Shown: positions 7,950-17,500 of the stretch, piece after piece
How positions within the stretch are numbered: position 1 is the first letter of the stretch
Layout of the letters: every line of letters starts with the position of its first letter
NCBI GenBank assembly: GCA_046329435.1
Contig: JAXLUR010000008.1
Span: 186,001-250,000, forward strand
Reading direction: 5' to 3'
Origin: M3007 sp046329435
Lineage (GTDB): Bacteria; Bacteroidota; Bacteroidia; Chitinophagales; Saprospiraceae
DNA length: 64,000 bases
Position numbers and translations under genes: made by a program
The notes under the pieces: generated by a model
Database searches by the model: none
What the model was told of the DNA's origin: nothing
The model's input: the letters and a program-made list of their open reading frames with translations, nothing else

Positions 7950-10900
7950 TTATTTGTTGCGCAACAGGGTTACGTCGCCTTTAAAAATTTCGACGACACC
8001 GTCGGCAAATTCAATTTCGGCATACCAGACATATACGCCCGGGGTGACTTTTTCGCCGCGCACCTTTCCGTTCCATGCAAATGCCGGATCGGGCACGTTG
8101 CTGGGCACAGGCTGGTATTCATCCACCTGAAAAACAGCATCGCCCCAGCGGTCGAAAATCAGCCATTTGCGCACCTTGGAGACGCCCAGGCCGGTATAGA
8201 TGGAAAGCAGGGCGTTGGCCGGGTCATCGCTTTCCGGGTCGAATACGCTGGGCACATAAACCAGGCGGTCTTTCCGAACGATCACCAGCACTTCATCGCT
8301 GGCTTCGCAACCGTTTTCATCTACCACCGTGATGCGCTGGCGGTAGGTTGCGGTGGGTTGCCAGGTATATTCGAGGCAGGTGGTGTCGCAGTGTGCGAGC
8401 GGGTTCCACGACCACGATGCGACGGGAACATTGGCGTCGTTCACGATTTCGGCGGCCACGGTAACATCTTCACCCAGCTGGATGCTGATGTCGTCGCCCA
8501 GGCTGACCAGAAGTTGTTCCGGCGAATTGATACTTACCGTCGTATCGATGGTGCAACCGTTGGCATCGAGCAATGAAATGGTGTATTCGCCGGAAGCCAG
8601 GTTGGTATAGCCGGGAACGGCATCGCCGTTGGCATCGGTCAGGGTGAATTCAAAAGGTGCGGTACCGCCAATCACGCTGTTTACCTCGATCACACCCGAA
8701 GTTTCACCGAAACAACGAATGTCTTTAAGTGAAAGATCGAAACCGGTGGGCACTTCCGGATCGTTCTGAACCGATACGGTCGTCGTGTTGGTGCAACCGT
8801 TGTCGAGATCCGTCACGAGCAAGGTGTAGGCGCCCGGCGCATCTACCAGCGGCTGCAGGCCATTGGCGCCGCTGACGATGTTGCCGTCGGTAGTCGTCCA
8901 TTGGTAGGTGAATTCAGGTCCGATCGATGAACCGGAGCCGAAAATGCTGACCTCCAGCGTATTGCAATCGATGAATTCCGGCACGTTGGCACTGGCGATC
9001 GGCGCGGCGAAATCAGCTGTAACGACAACGTTGATGTCGTGTTCGCAGCCGTTGGACGCGATGATGGTAAAGGTGTAGTTGCCCGGAGCGGTTACCGTAG
9101 GATTCGGGTCGGTAGAGAAGAAGTTGCCGGGGCCGGTCCACTCGAAGGTAGCATTGGGCGTATTTACCGAGCCTCCGATGGTGGAGGTGCCGTCGTTGCC
9201 GCAGTTGAGTTCAGTGCCTTCTGCAGTGCCTTGCGGGAAGTTGGCATCCACTTCCATAACGATAGATTCCACCACAGTGCAGCCGTTAGGCGGGGTGACG
9301 GTTACCGTGTACAAGCCGGGTTGATCAACAGTTACCACTGCATCATCCTGGTTACCCGGGTTGATGTCGACACCTTGCCAGAGGAAGGTGGAATTGGCTG
9401 CCGAGCTGGTCACGGTGAGGGTGCCCTGCGGATCCGCACAGGTGAGGGTGTCGCTTGTGAGCGTTACGGAAGGCGGTTGATTATCGAGCGTGACCACAAC
9501 GTTGTCGGTTGCCTGGCAATTGGTTTGTGTGTTGGTCACCACCAGCGTGTAAGAGCCGCCAACGCTGACGTTCGGGCTGATCTGGCCCTGGTTGTTGGCG
9601 TTGATACCCGGGCCCGACCAGAGGAACTGGATCGTGCCGCCCGTTGTGGAGCCGGTGCCGTCGAGCACTGCCTGCGGGTCGTTACAGGTGATGATCTGAT
9701 CGGCGCCCGCGTTGGCCGTGGGCAGGTTTTGATCCTGATCGACAAATACGTCGTCGCTTGCCGTACAACCGTTGGCAAGGCTTGTAATGAGTACGGTGTA
9801 GCTGCCCTGAACGGTTACCGTCGGGCTGGTTTGGCCCTGGTTATTCATGTCGATGCCGGGGCCGCTCCACTGCAGCGTATAACCTGCTCCAATGCTCGAG
9901 GCGGCTGCCGAAATCGTCACGCCATTGGTGCTTGCGCAGGTGAGAATCTGGTCTTGTCCGGCGTCGGCGATGGGAGGAATAAGGTCCTGATTGACCGTTA
10001 CCACATCGGTTTTACTGCAGCCGTTGTTGGTATTGTTGACCGTAAGGGTGTACAAACCGGGTGCATTAACCGTAGGGGTGGGGCTGGTTTGCTGGCCGGG
10101 GAGAATACCCGGACCGCTCCACAGATAATTGATACCCGGGCCGCTAAGCGACTGGGAGCCATCAAGTTGAACGCTTGTGGTTGCACAGGTCAGTTCCTGA
10201 TCGGGGCCGGCTTCCGTAAGCGGGAAATCGCCGTCGAGGGCTACATACACCTGATCGGTTGCCGTACAGAAATTGGTGCTATTCGTAACGGTAACGATGT
10301 ACAGACCCGAGTCGGCTACGATCGGATTTTGCACGTTGAAGTTGCCGGTATTGATGCCCGGGCCTTGCCAAACATAGGTAAAATTGGGCCCGCTGCTCGA
10401 CCCCGAGCCATCGATAGCCTGGGTGTTCTGGGCGCAGGTCAAAGTGAATGTATTGCCGGCGCTGGCGGTCGGCGCTGCGATATCCTGTGTGACGGTGACC
10501 TGATCGGTCGAGCTGCAACCATTGTCGGTATCCGTCACCAGCAAGGTGTAGGCGCCGGGTTGTGTCACGACAGGGCTTTGCTGACTGGCGGTACCGGGCG
10601 TGATGCCGACGCCAGACCAGGCATAGGTAATGGTAGTGCCGCTTGCAGAAAGGCTGCCGTCCAGTGTCACATCGGTCGTTTGGCAATCGAGATGCAGGTC
10701 GGCACCTGCCGAGGCTGCCGGTTGGGCAATATTCTGATCTACCAGTACAGTATCATTGCTGGAGCAGCTGTTGCTGTTGTCGGTAATGGAGACAATGTAA
10801 AGACCGGGTTGCGAAACCTGGGGAGAAACCTGGCTGCTGTTGCCTGCGTTGATGCCCGGGCCCGTCCAGACGATCTGGAAGTTGGCGCCGTTTGAAGAAG

Positions 10901-13900
10901 CGCTGCCATCGAGCGTAACCGAAGTTTGGGCGCAGGTGAGCAATCGGTCGATACCGGCACTGGCGGCCGGGTACACAGCGTTGAGCGTCACGTCCATTGC
11001 GTCGGTCGAGGTACAGCCGTTTGTCGAATTGGTTACAATCAGGTTGTAGGTACCCTGTATGTCAACGATTGGTGCGGCCGAAGTTGCATTGCCGGGCGTA
11101 ATCGCCGGTCCCGTCCACAAATAGGTGAAGTTGGCTCCGGCGGAGGAGTTGCCGCCGATAACCGTAGAAGTGGTCACGCAGTCGATGATCTGGTCGGCGC
11201 CTGCATCGGCAGTGGGTGCTACCAGGTCGCTGGCCACGTTTGTCTGTGCCGTTGAGGAGCAGGTATTGTCGGTGTTCGTAATGGTCAGACTGTACACACC
11301 CGGCAGCGTTACGACGGGTTGCACCGAGGATGCATTTCCGGGATTGATCCCAGGGCCGCTCCACAGCAAGGTGTACCCGGCCCCCAGATCGGATGCAGAG
11401 GCGTCCAGCGTGTCGCTGCCGTTGTTGTAGCAATTCAGAATCAGCGAAGCGCCGGCGGAAGCAGCCGGATGAATCGTGTCGATGCTGATGACCAGAATAT
11501 CGGTATTGATACAGTTGTTGAATGTATTGGTCACGGTCAGGTTGTAGGTGCCGGGCAGTGTAATACCTGCCGGGCTCTGAACCGTAGCGTTGCCTCCCGA
11601 GATACCCGGGCCGCTCCACTGGTAATTGAAAGTGCCTCCTGTGGAGGAGGCGGAACCGTCGATGTTTACGGAACTGACCGAGCAGTTCAGTATGAGGTCG
11701 GGGCCGGCGTTGGCCACCGGGACGCTGGCGTCCTGATCGACAGTCACCTGGTCGGTTGCCGTACAGCCGTTGAGCGGATTGGTTACTTCCAGAACATAGG
11801 CGCCGGCAACTGTCACCGAGGGATTTTGCTGGGTTTCATTGTTGGCGCCGATACCCGGGCCGCTCCACAGGTAGGTGATGCCGGCGGGCGAACCGCTGCC
11901 GCTCAGGGTCACGCCGTTCGGGGAACTGCAGGTGAGCGTTTGATCGGTGCCGGCGTTGGCCGTGGGCGCAGTTGTATTGATGTTGACCGTAACGTTGTCG
12001 GTAGCCGTGCAACCGTTTTGGGTATTCAGCACGGTAATCTGATAATTGCCCGAAATGCCTACCGTGGGCGTGTACTGATTGGCGTTTCCGGCATTGATAT
12101 CCGGGCCCGACCAGCTGGCCTGGAAGTTGGCGCCCTGACTGGAAGTGCTTCCGCCGATCGTGACCGAGGTCACGGCGCAGGTCAGCGTCGGGTCGGTGCC
12201 GGCGTCGGCAACGGGCGGGTTGATGGAAGCGTTAACAGTAACGGTATCGGTTTTGATGCAACCATTGGTCGGGTTGGTTACCGTAAGGATATAATTGCCG
12301 GCAATATTGACCGACGGATTGGCCAGGTTTTGGTTGGCCGGTGTGATGCCGGGGCCCGACCAGCCAAAATTGACGTTGGCGGGCGTGCCGGTTCCATTGA
12401 GCAGCACACTTGACTGGGTACAGGTAATCGTAGGATCTGCGCCCGCAGAAGCCGTGGGGGTGGCAATATCCTGGCTGACGGTGACGGTGGCGGTGTTGGT
12501 ACAACTGTTCACCGTATTGGTCACGGTAACGTTGTAAACGCCGGGCACGCTCACAGGCGGATCTTCCAGCGTCTGGTTGCCGGGGTTGATGCCCGGGCCG
12601 CTCCAGTTGAAACTGGCGCTTGGCACATTGGTCGTTCCGTTAATGTTGATGGTGGGTTGCCCGCAAGTCAGCGTACTCGCCGTGGCGGAAGCGTTAGGTG
12701 GCGTATTGTCGGCATTGACCGTAGCGTTGCCGACCGAAGAACAGCCGTTGATTGGGTTGGTCACCGTCACGGTATAACTGCCGGGAAGAGTCACTGTCGG
12801 GTTTTGCAGGTTCTGGTTGGCCGGGGTGATACCGGGGCCGGACCACTGGAAATTGACGCCCGAAGCGCCTGTGTTTGCCTGCAGGGTGATGCTTTGGTTG
12901 CTGCTTTGACAGCCGATGGTGCCGCCTACTGCCGTGACGCCGGGCGGCGTGGTATTGGCGGTTATCGTTACCGTTGCCGTGTCTTTGCAGGATTTGCCGC
13001 CACCCGTTGTACTGATGACAAGGGAATAGGTGCCGGAGGTACTGACATTCTGCGTGGTTTGATTGCCAATGGCGAGCCAGTTGGTGTTGTACCAGGTGTA
13101 CACAGTATTTCCGCCGGGCGAGGGAGAAGAGCCCGCGCTGTTCAGCGACAGTACCGGGTTGTTGCAGTTGATCGGGCTGGGCGCCTGAATAATGGCGTCG
13201 GCAGGCAGTTTGATAATGGTAAAATCGACCAGGCTGTCGCAACCCTGAAACGACTCCAGTACTTCGGTGAACTGGCCGGGGTCGCAATAGGTATTGGGCC
13301 CGACGCTCAGGCATTCATCGGCGCACAAGTACTTGAAACCGAGGTTGGTTTTTATCTGGTTTTTAATAATAACTTTTTGCTTGACGGTACTGTCGCAACC
13401 CAGATAGGAGTCATACGGGGAAGAGGTCAGGTTGACGGTGCCCGGGTTGTTGATCGTCGTATTGGGGGCTTCATCCCAAACGAAAGGCAGGTCTTCGAAA
13501 CAGACGATGAGATCGGGCTTGACGGTCGGAGGAATCGGCTGATTGGTGACGGTGATACATTTGGTGGTAGGCGGGAAGCAGGCGTTGCCCACCGTTACGC
13601 ACACCTGGCCGCCGACGTTGCCGAAAGTAATATCGACCGAGGTGCCATCGGGCGCTTCGAAGTTTTCAGGCGTCGGATTGCCATTGATGAGCGAACCGGT
13701 CGGAGCACTCCAGTTGTAAAAACCGGCATTGTCGGTTTCTGGTACGGTAAAGGTAACCGTGGCGCCCGGGCAAACAGTAGTGGGGCCCTGCGGCGTGTTG
13801 GCCGGCCCCGGCGGAGGCGGGGTAACTGAGCCGTCGGTTACGTCGATTTCGTAGTTGCAAACGTCGCCGGTCCAGCCGTCGATCATCAGGTAGTATGTCT

Positions 13901-14312
13901 GGCCAGGAATAAAGCCGGAATACGTCAGCGTCAGCGGAATACCTTCGCCGCCCTGCATGCCGGGGTTGCAAACAATGGCGTCTTCGCCGCAGGCTTCGAA
14001 GAAAGCGGATTGCAGACCGTTGCCGTCCTGACAGTTGCTGGTCAGTACGTCGATGGTGATGGATTCCGTTCCGGCGACAAAGCCGAACCATTGGTCATTG
14101 TGAATGGCAATAACCCCGCAAACGGTGTTGCCGCCCGAGGGCGTACCGTTATTGATACCCATGTATCCATCAAAATCGCAGTAAACACAGGTAGTTTGGC
14201 AGCTTTCTGCACCCGGTGGCGGCGGGGTAGGGCAGGCAGGAGTGACCTGGGCCCTGGCAGCAAACCAACCGGTAATTATCAGGACGAGCGGGAGTAGTAG
14301 TTTTCTCTTCAT
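7950..14312 (-). CDS. Giant SprB-like adhesin with ~17 Ig-like repeats and type B T9SS tail
   Basis: The 2120-aa secreted protein starts with a signal peptide (MKRKLLLPLVLIITGWFAARAQ). An N-terminal domain with several Cys follows (residues 25-165; NDQWFGFVAG, LMIDGWTGDVC). Next come a PKD/Ig-like segment and two modules ending in GCDS (YDSYLGCDSTV, SFQGCDSLV) up to about residue 395. From about residue 450 to 1849 run roughly 17 tandem repeats of about 82 residues. Each has an early Cys (TLTC), a WSGPGI core, and a late NGC followed by a V-T-V strand. A SprB-type repeat (IRCFGETSGVIEVN) then precedes a type B gliding-associated C-terminal domain (WLIFDRWGDAVFQ, AWNGKVRGEKVTPGVYVWY). SprB is the mobile gliding adhesin of Flavobacterium johnsoniae. 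By analogy this is a cell-surface adhesin, but motility itself is not shown. No SprF/PorP-like partner is adjacent. Confidence 0.9.
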   Translation of the reverse strand: MKRKLLLPLVLIITGWFAARAQVTPACPTPPPPGAESCQTTCVYCDFDGYMGINNGTPSGGNTVCGVIAIHNDQWFGFVAGTESITIDVLTSNCQDGNGLQSAFFEACGEDAIVCNPGMQGGEGIPLTLTYSGFIPGQTYYLMIDGWTGDVCNYEIDVTDGSVTPPPPGPANTPQGPTTVCPGATVTFTVPETDNAGFYNWSAPTGSLINGNPTPENFEAPDGTSVDITFGNVGGQVCVTVGNACFPPTTKCITVTNQPIPPTVKPDLIVCFEDLPFVWDEAPNTTINNPGTVNLTSSPYDSYLGCDSTVKQKVIIKNQIKTNLGFKYLCADECLSVGPNTYCDPGQFTEVLESFQGCDSLVDFTIIKLPADAIIQAPSPINCNNPVLSLNSAGSSPSPGGNTVYTWYNTNWLAIGNQTTQNVSTSGTYSLVISTTGGGKSCKDTATVTITANTTPPGVTAVGGTIGCQSSNQSITLQANTGASGVNFQWSGPGITPANQNLQNPTVTLPGSYTVTVTNPINGCSSVGNATVNADNTPPNASATASTLTCGQPTININGTTNVPSASFNWSGPGINPGNQTLEDPPVSVPGVYNVTVTNTVNSCTNTATVTVSQDIATPTASAGADPTITCTQSSVLLNGTGTPANVNFGWSGPGITPANQNLANPSVNIAGNYILTVTNPTNGCIKTDTVTVNASINPPVADAGTDPTLTCAVTSVTIGGSTSSQGANFQASWSGPDINAGNANQYTPTVGISGNYQITVLNTQNGCTATDNVTVNINTTAPTANAGTDQTLTCSSPNGVTLSGSGSPAGITYLWSGPGIGANNETQQNPSVTVAGAYVLEVTNPLNGCTATDQVTVDQDASVPVANAGPDLILNCSVSSVNIDGSASSTGGTFNYQWSGPGISGGNATVQSPAGITLPGTYNLTVTNTFNNCINTDILVISIDTIHPAASAGASLILNCYNNGSDTLDASASDLGAGYTLLWSGPGINPGNASSVQPVVTLPGVYSLTITNTDNTCSSTAQTNVASDLVAPTADAGADQIIDCVTTSTVIGGNSSAGANFTYLWTGPAITPGNATSAAPIVDIQGTYNLIVTNSTNGCTSTDAMDVTLNAVYPAASAGIDRLLTCAQTSVTLDGSASSNGANFQIVWTGPGINAGNSSQVSPQVSQPGLYIVSITDNSNSCSSNDTVLVDQNIAQPAASAGADLHLDCQTTDVTLDGSLSASGTTITYAWSGVGITPGTASQQSPVVTQPGAYTLLVTDTDNGCSSTDQVTVTQDIAAPTASAGNTFTLTCAQNTQAIDGSGSSSGPNFTYVWQGPGINTGNFNVQNPIVADSGLYIVTVTNSTNFCTATDQVYVALDGDFPLTEAGPDQELTCATTSVQLDGSQSLSGPGINYLWSGPGILPGQQTSPTPTVNAPGLYTLTVNNTNNGCSKTDVVTVNQDLIPPIADAGQDQILTCASTNGVTISAAASSIGAGYTLQWSGPGIDMNNQGQTSPTVTVQGSYTVLITSLANGCTASDDVFVDQDQNLPTANAGADQIITCNDPQAVLDGTGSTTGGTIQFLWSGPGINANNQGQISPNVSVGGSYTLVVTNTQTNCQATDNVVVTLDNQPPSVTLTSDTLTCADPQGTLTVTSSAANSTFLWQGVDINPGNQDDAVVTVDQPGLYTVTVTPPNGCTVVESIVMEVDANFPQGTAEGTELNCGNDGTSTIGGSVNTPNATFEWTGPGNFFSTDPNPTVTAPGNYTFTIIASNGCEHDINVVVTADFAAPIASANVPEFIDCNTLEVSIFGSGSSIGPEFTYQWTTTDGNIVSGANGLQPLVDAPGAYTLLVTDLDNGCTNTTTVSVQNDPEVPTGFDLSLKDIRCFGETSGVIEVNSVIGGTAPFEFTLTDANGDAVPGYTNLASGEYTISLLDANGCTIDTTVSINSPEQLLVSLGDDISIQLGEDVTVAAEIVNDANVPVASWSWNPLAHCDTTCLEYTWQPTATYRQRITVVDENGCEASDEVLVIVRKDRLVYVPSVFDPESDDPANALLSIYTGLGVSKVRKWLIFDRWGDAVFQVDEYQPVPSNVPDPAFAWNGKVRGEKVTPGVYVWYAEIEFADGVVEIFKGDVTLLRNK
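8765..12958 (-). repeat. Tandem Ig-like repeat array, ~17 units of ~82 aa
   Basis: Boundaries are set from the encoded protein. Each unit opens with P-x-A-x-A-G, has TLTC about 12 residues in, WSGPGI near its middle and NGC near its end. At DNA level the units are diverged, not copy-perfect, so the array looks old or is under diversifying change. The two Cys per unit probably pair within the fold. Confidence 0.85.
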
Positions 14313-14524
14313 GAAAAAAGTGTGCTTAGTTCGGAAGGTAAGATTGTGCTAAATAAAGTTGCGAGCAAGATACCCGGAGCCCATTGAACGCTTCCCGGGA
14401 CTTGCAAATAAATTTTTGACAGGGTATAAAAGAGCAGAAGAAATGAGAGGGCTTTGGTAACCGGGGCGTGCGAAGATAGCAAGGCTAATTCAATCTTAAA
14501 TCTTTCTGTTTGCATCGAAAAACG

Positions 14525-14556
14525 AAAGCCCGCGGCACAGAAGCGCCGCGGGCTTT
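14525..14556 (-). terminator. Intrinsic terminator of the second giant adhesin gene
   Basis: An 11-bp GC-rich perfect stem (14525-14535 with 14546-14556) has a 10-base loop. On the minus strand it follows the stop at 14582 by about 25 bp and is followed by TTTCGTTTTT. It separates this gene from the next adhesin gene, which starts at 14312. The rest of the 269-bp gap holds nothing recognisable. Confidence 0.85.
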
Positions 14557-14581
14557 TATTCAGTTTAGAAAACCTTGCAAA

Positions 14582-17500
14582 TTATTTGCGGAAAAGCGTC
14601 ACGTCTCCTTTAAACAACACGGTTTCTCCGTCTTTAAACAGAACCTCCGCGTAATAAACAAAGACGGCTGGATTGGCTTTTTCTCCGCGTACTGTTCCGT
14701 TCCAGCCAGCTACGCGCGACTGGGCCGGTGAAAAGTCAAAATATTCGTGCACCAGTTCGCCCCAGCGGTCAAACACCTGGAAGGATTTGATTTTCACCAC
14801 GTCTTCGCCGCCGAACACCGTGAATACGTCGTTGTCGTTGCCACCGTCGGGGTAAAATGCCGTCGGGATGTACACATAACGCGTTTTGTCCACGATGATC
14901 ACACGTTCATCGGATGCCTTGCAACCGCGCTCGGTCTGTGCATACACGCGGTAGCGGAAGGTGTAGGTCGGATACGGGTTGCTGCAGGTGTCACAGTAAA
15001 GGCTCAAAATCTCTGCAGGGTTGACGAGCAGGGTGTCCACGTCCTGATTGACAACGGATTCGTCCACTTTGATCGTCAACGGCTGGCCAAGGTGAATGGT
15101 CGTATCGGCGCCGAGGTTCACAATCAGTTCTTCCGCATCTGCAATACTGACGGTCGTGGCAAATTCGCAGCCATTGGCATCCTGAATGACCAGGGAATAA
15201 TTGCCCGGCTGGAGACCGCCGTAGGCAGCAGTGGCGCTGAACGGCTGGTTGTCGAAGGAGTAGAGGAACGGAGGTGTGCCGCCCTGGATCGAATCGATGG
15301 TGAACGAACCGTTCGTTTCGCCGTGGCAACGAATGCCCAGTTCCTGAATTGCTGCGCCGGAAGGCGTCGAAGGATCGGTGAGTACCTGTACATCTTCGGT
15401 TGACGTACAGCCGTTCTGGTTGTCAGTTACCACCACATCATACAAAGCAGCCTGGCTGACGATGGCCACCGGCTGGTTGATGCCGCTGATAATGTTGCCG
15501 CTTTGCGTTGACCACAAATAGGTGTACGATCCGGGCGCCTGAACGTTGACGTTTACCGTCACTTCGGTGGTGTTGCAATCCAGTTGGGCCGGTGTGCCTA
15601 CCGACAACACGGGAGCATCGGTATCGTCGATCACCGTGGTGCCCGTCGTGCTGGTACAGCCGTTGGGCGCCTGTACCACAATCGTATAGTTGCCTGGCGT
15701 CGTAACGGTCGGGTTGGGCACATTCGAACTGAAGTTGCCGGGGCCCGACCAGGTGTACGTGACATCCGGATTGTTGGAAGTAGCCTGTATCTGAACGCTG
15801 GTAACCACACAGGTAATGGTATTGCCCACAGCAGTGACCTGTGGAATACTGGCATCCGGCTCCACTTCAACCGTTGCCGCCGAGGTACAGCCATTGACGG
15901 GGTTGGTGGCGACCACGGTGTAAGAACCGACCTGATTGACCGACGGATTCTGCTGGGTAGAATTGAATCCGCCCGGCCCCGTCCATGCATAGGAAACACC
16001 CTGCGTCGGAGAACTCGACGTAATGGTATTGGTCGGCTCGGTACAAGTCAGGATCACGCCTTGCGCCGTGATACCCGGCTCGGTGGTGTTTTGCGGTACC
16101 TCGATGTCGAAAACCGAGGTGCAACCGCTCTGAGCGGTCACGACCACCGAATAGTTGCCAGAAACGCTGACTGTCGGGCTTTGCTGCGTCGAACTGTACC
16201 CGTTGGGCCCGCTCCACAAGAAGCTGACATTGGGTGTTGTGGTTACGGCGTCGAGTACTACGGAAGGAGTGAGGCAGTTGATCGTTTCGGTAGTAACGTT
16301 GATATCCGGTACCGTCGGATCCTGGGTCACCACTGCCGAGGCAAAGCTGGTGCACCCGTTGGTCGGGTTGGTGGCCGTCACTGTGTAGGTGCCCGGCGTG
16401 CTTACCGGCGGATTTTGTAGATTGGATACAAAGCCGCCGGGTCCGGTCCAGCTGTAATTTACCCCTTGTGTAATGGACGAGGAGGTAAGGGTAACGCTGG
16501 TAAAGGTGCAGTTGAGCAGGCCGCCTGTGGCCACCACTTCCTCAGGGACCGCAACGTCTTCAAATACGTTGATGGTCGGGGCGGATTTGCAGCCGTTGGG
16601 CGCCGTTACCGTAAAGGTGTATTCGCCCGGAACGGTCACACTTACCGTGGATTGATTGGAGGTAAAGCCGTTGGGTCCGCTCCATACACCGGTTGCGCCG
16701 GAGGTATTGATCGTGCCGATCAGGTCCAGGCTGGTTTGAGCACAAGTCAGTGTGCCGCCTCCGCCAAGGGTTACTTGCGGAGCATCCGTATTCTGGAATA
16801 CTTCGGTAGTAGCGACGGAGGTACAGGCATTGGCGCCTGTAACCGTCAGGGTATAGGTACCCGGCGTGCTCACCTGAGGGTTTTGTTCGGCCAGGACAAG
16901 TCCGTTAGGTCCGTTCCACAACCAGCTGACATTGTTGGCCGTAGAACTGCCCGACAAGGTGGCTTCACCTGTAAAGCAGTCGATCGTGCCTCCGGTTGCT
17001 GCGGCGCCGGGCGGGTTGATATCCTGAAGGATCGTCACATTGTCGGTCGAGGTGCAACCGTTCGGGCCGGTAATGATCAGGTTGTAAGTGCCCGGATCGG
17101 AAACGTCAACACTGGCCTGATCGGACACAAAACCATTCGGTCCGGACCAGGCATACAGGGCATTGAAAGTAAGCGTAGTGGCTTGCAAGGTGCTGTTCAG
17201 GTCATCGCAATCGAGGTCATTGCTCGAGTCGGCTGTGGCGCCGGGCGCTGCAACATTGGCATTGACCGTAGCGGTGGCGGTAGCAGTGCAACCGTTGGGC
17301 CCGGTGACCGTCAGGTTGTATTGGCCGGCATCCGTGATCGTCGGATCTTCCAAAGCCGATGCGAAACTGTTGGGGCCCGTCCAGTTGTACGTCACATTAG
17401 GCGTGGTCGAACTGCCGTCGAGTGCAATACTGGTCGTTGCGCAGGTCACCTCGCCGCCCAGTGCTGCAGCGACGGGCGGGTCGATATCCTGGGTGGCGTT

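Noticed and set aside
9039..12413. Long plus-strand open frames opposite the first adhesin gene (for example 618 and 364 codons)
   Set aside because: They are antisense shadows caused by the periodic, GC-rich repeat codons. Their translations are Gly/Arg/Val-rich, lack domain signatures and break at repeat boundaries.
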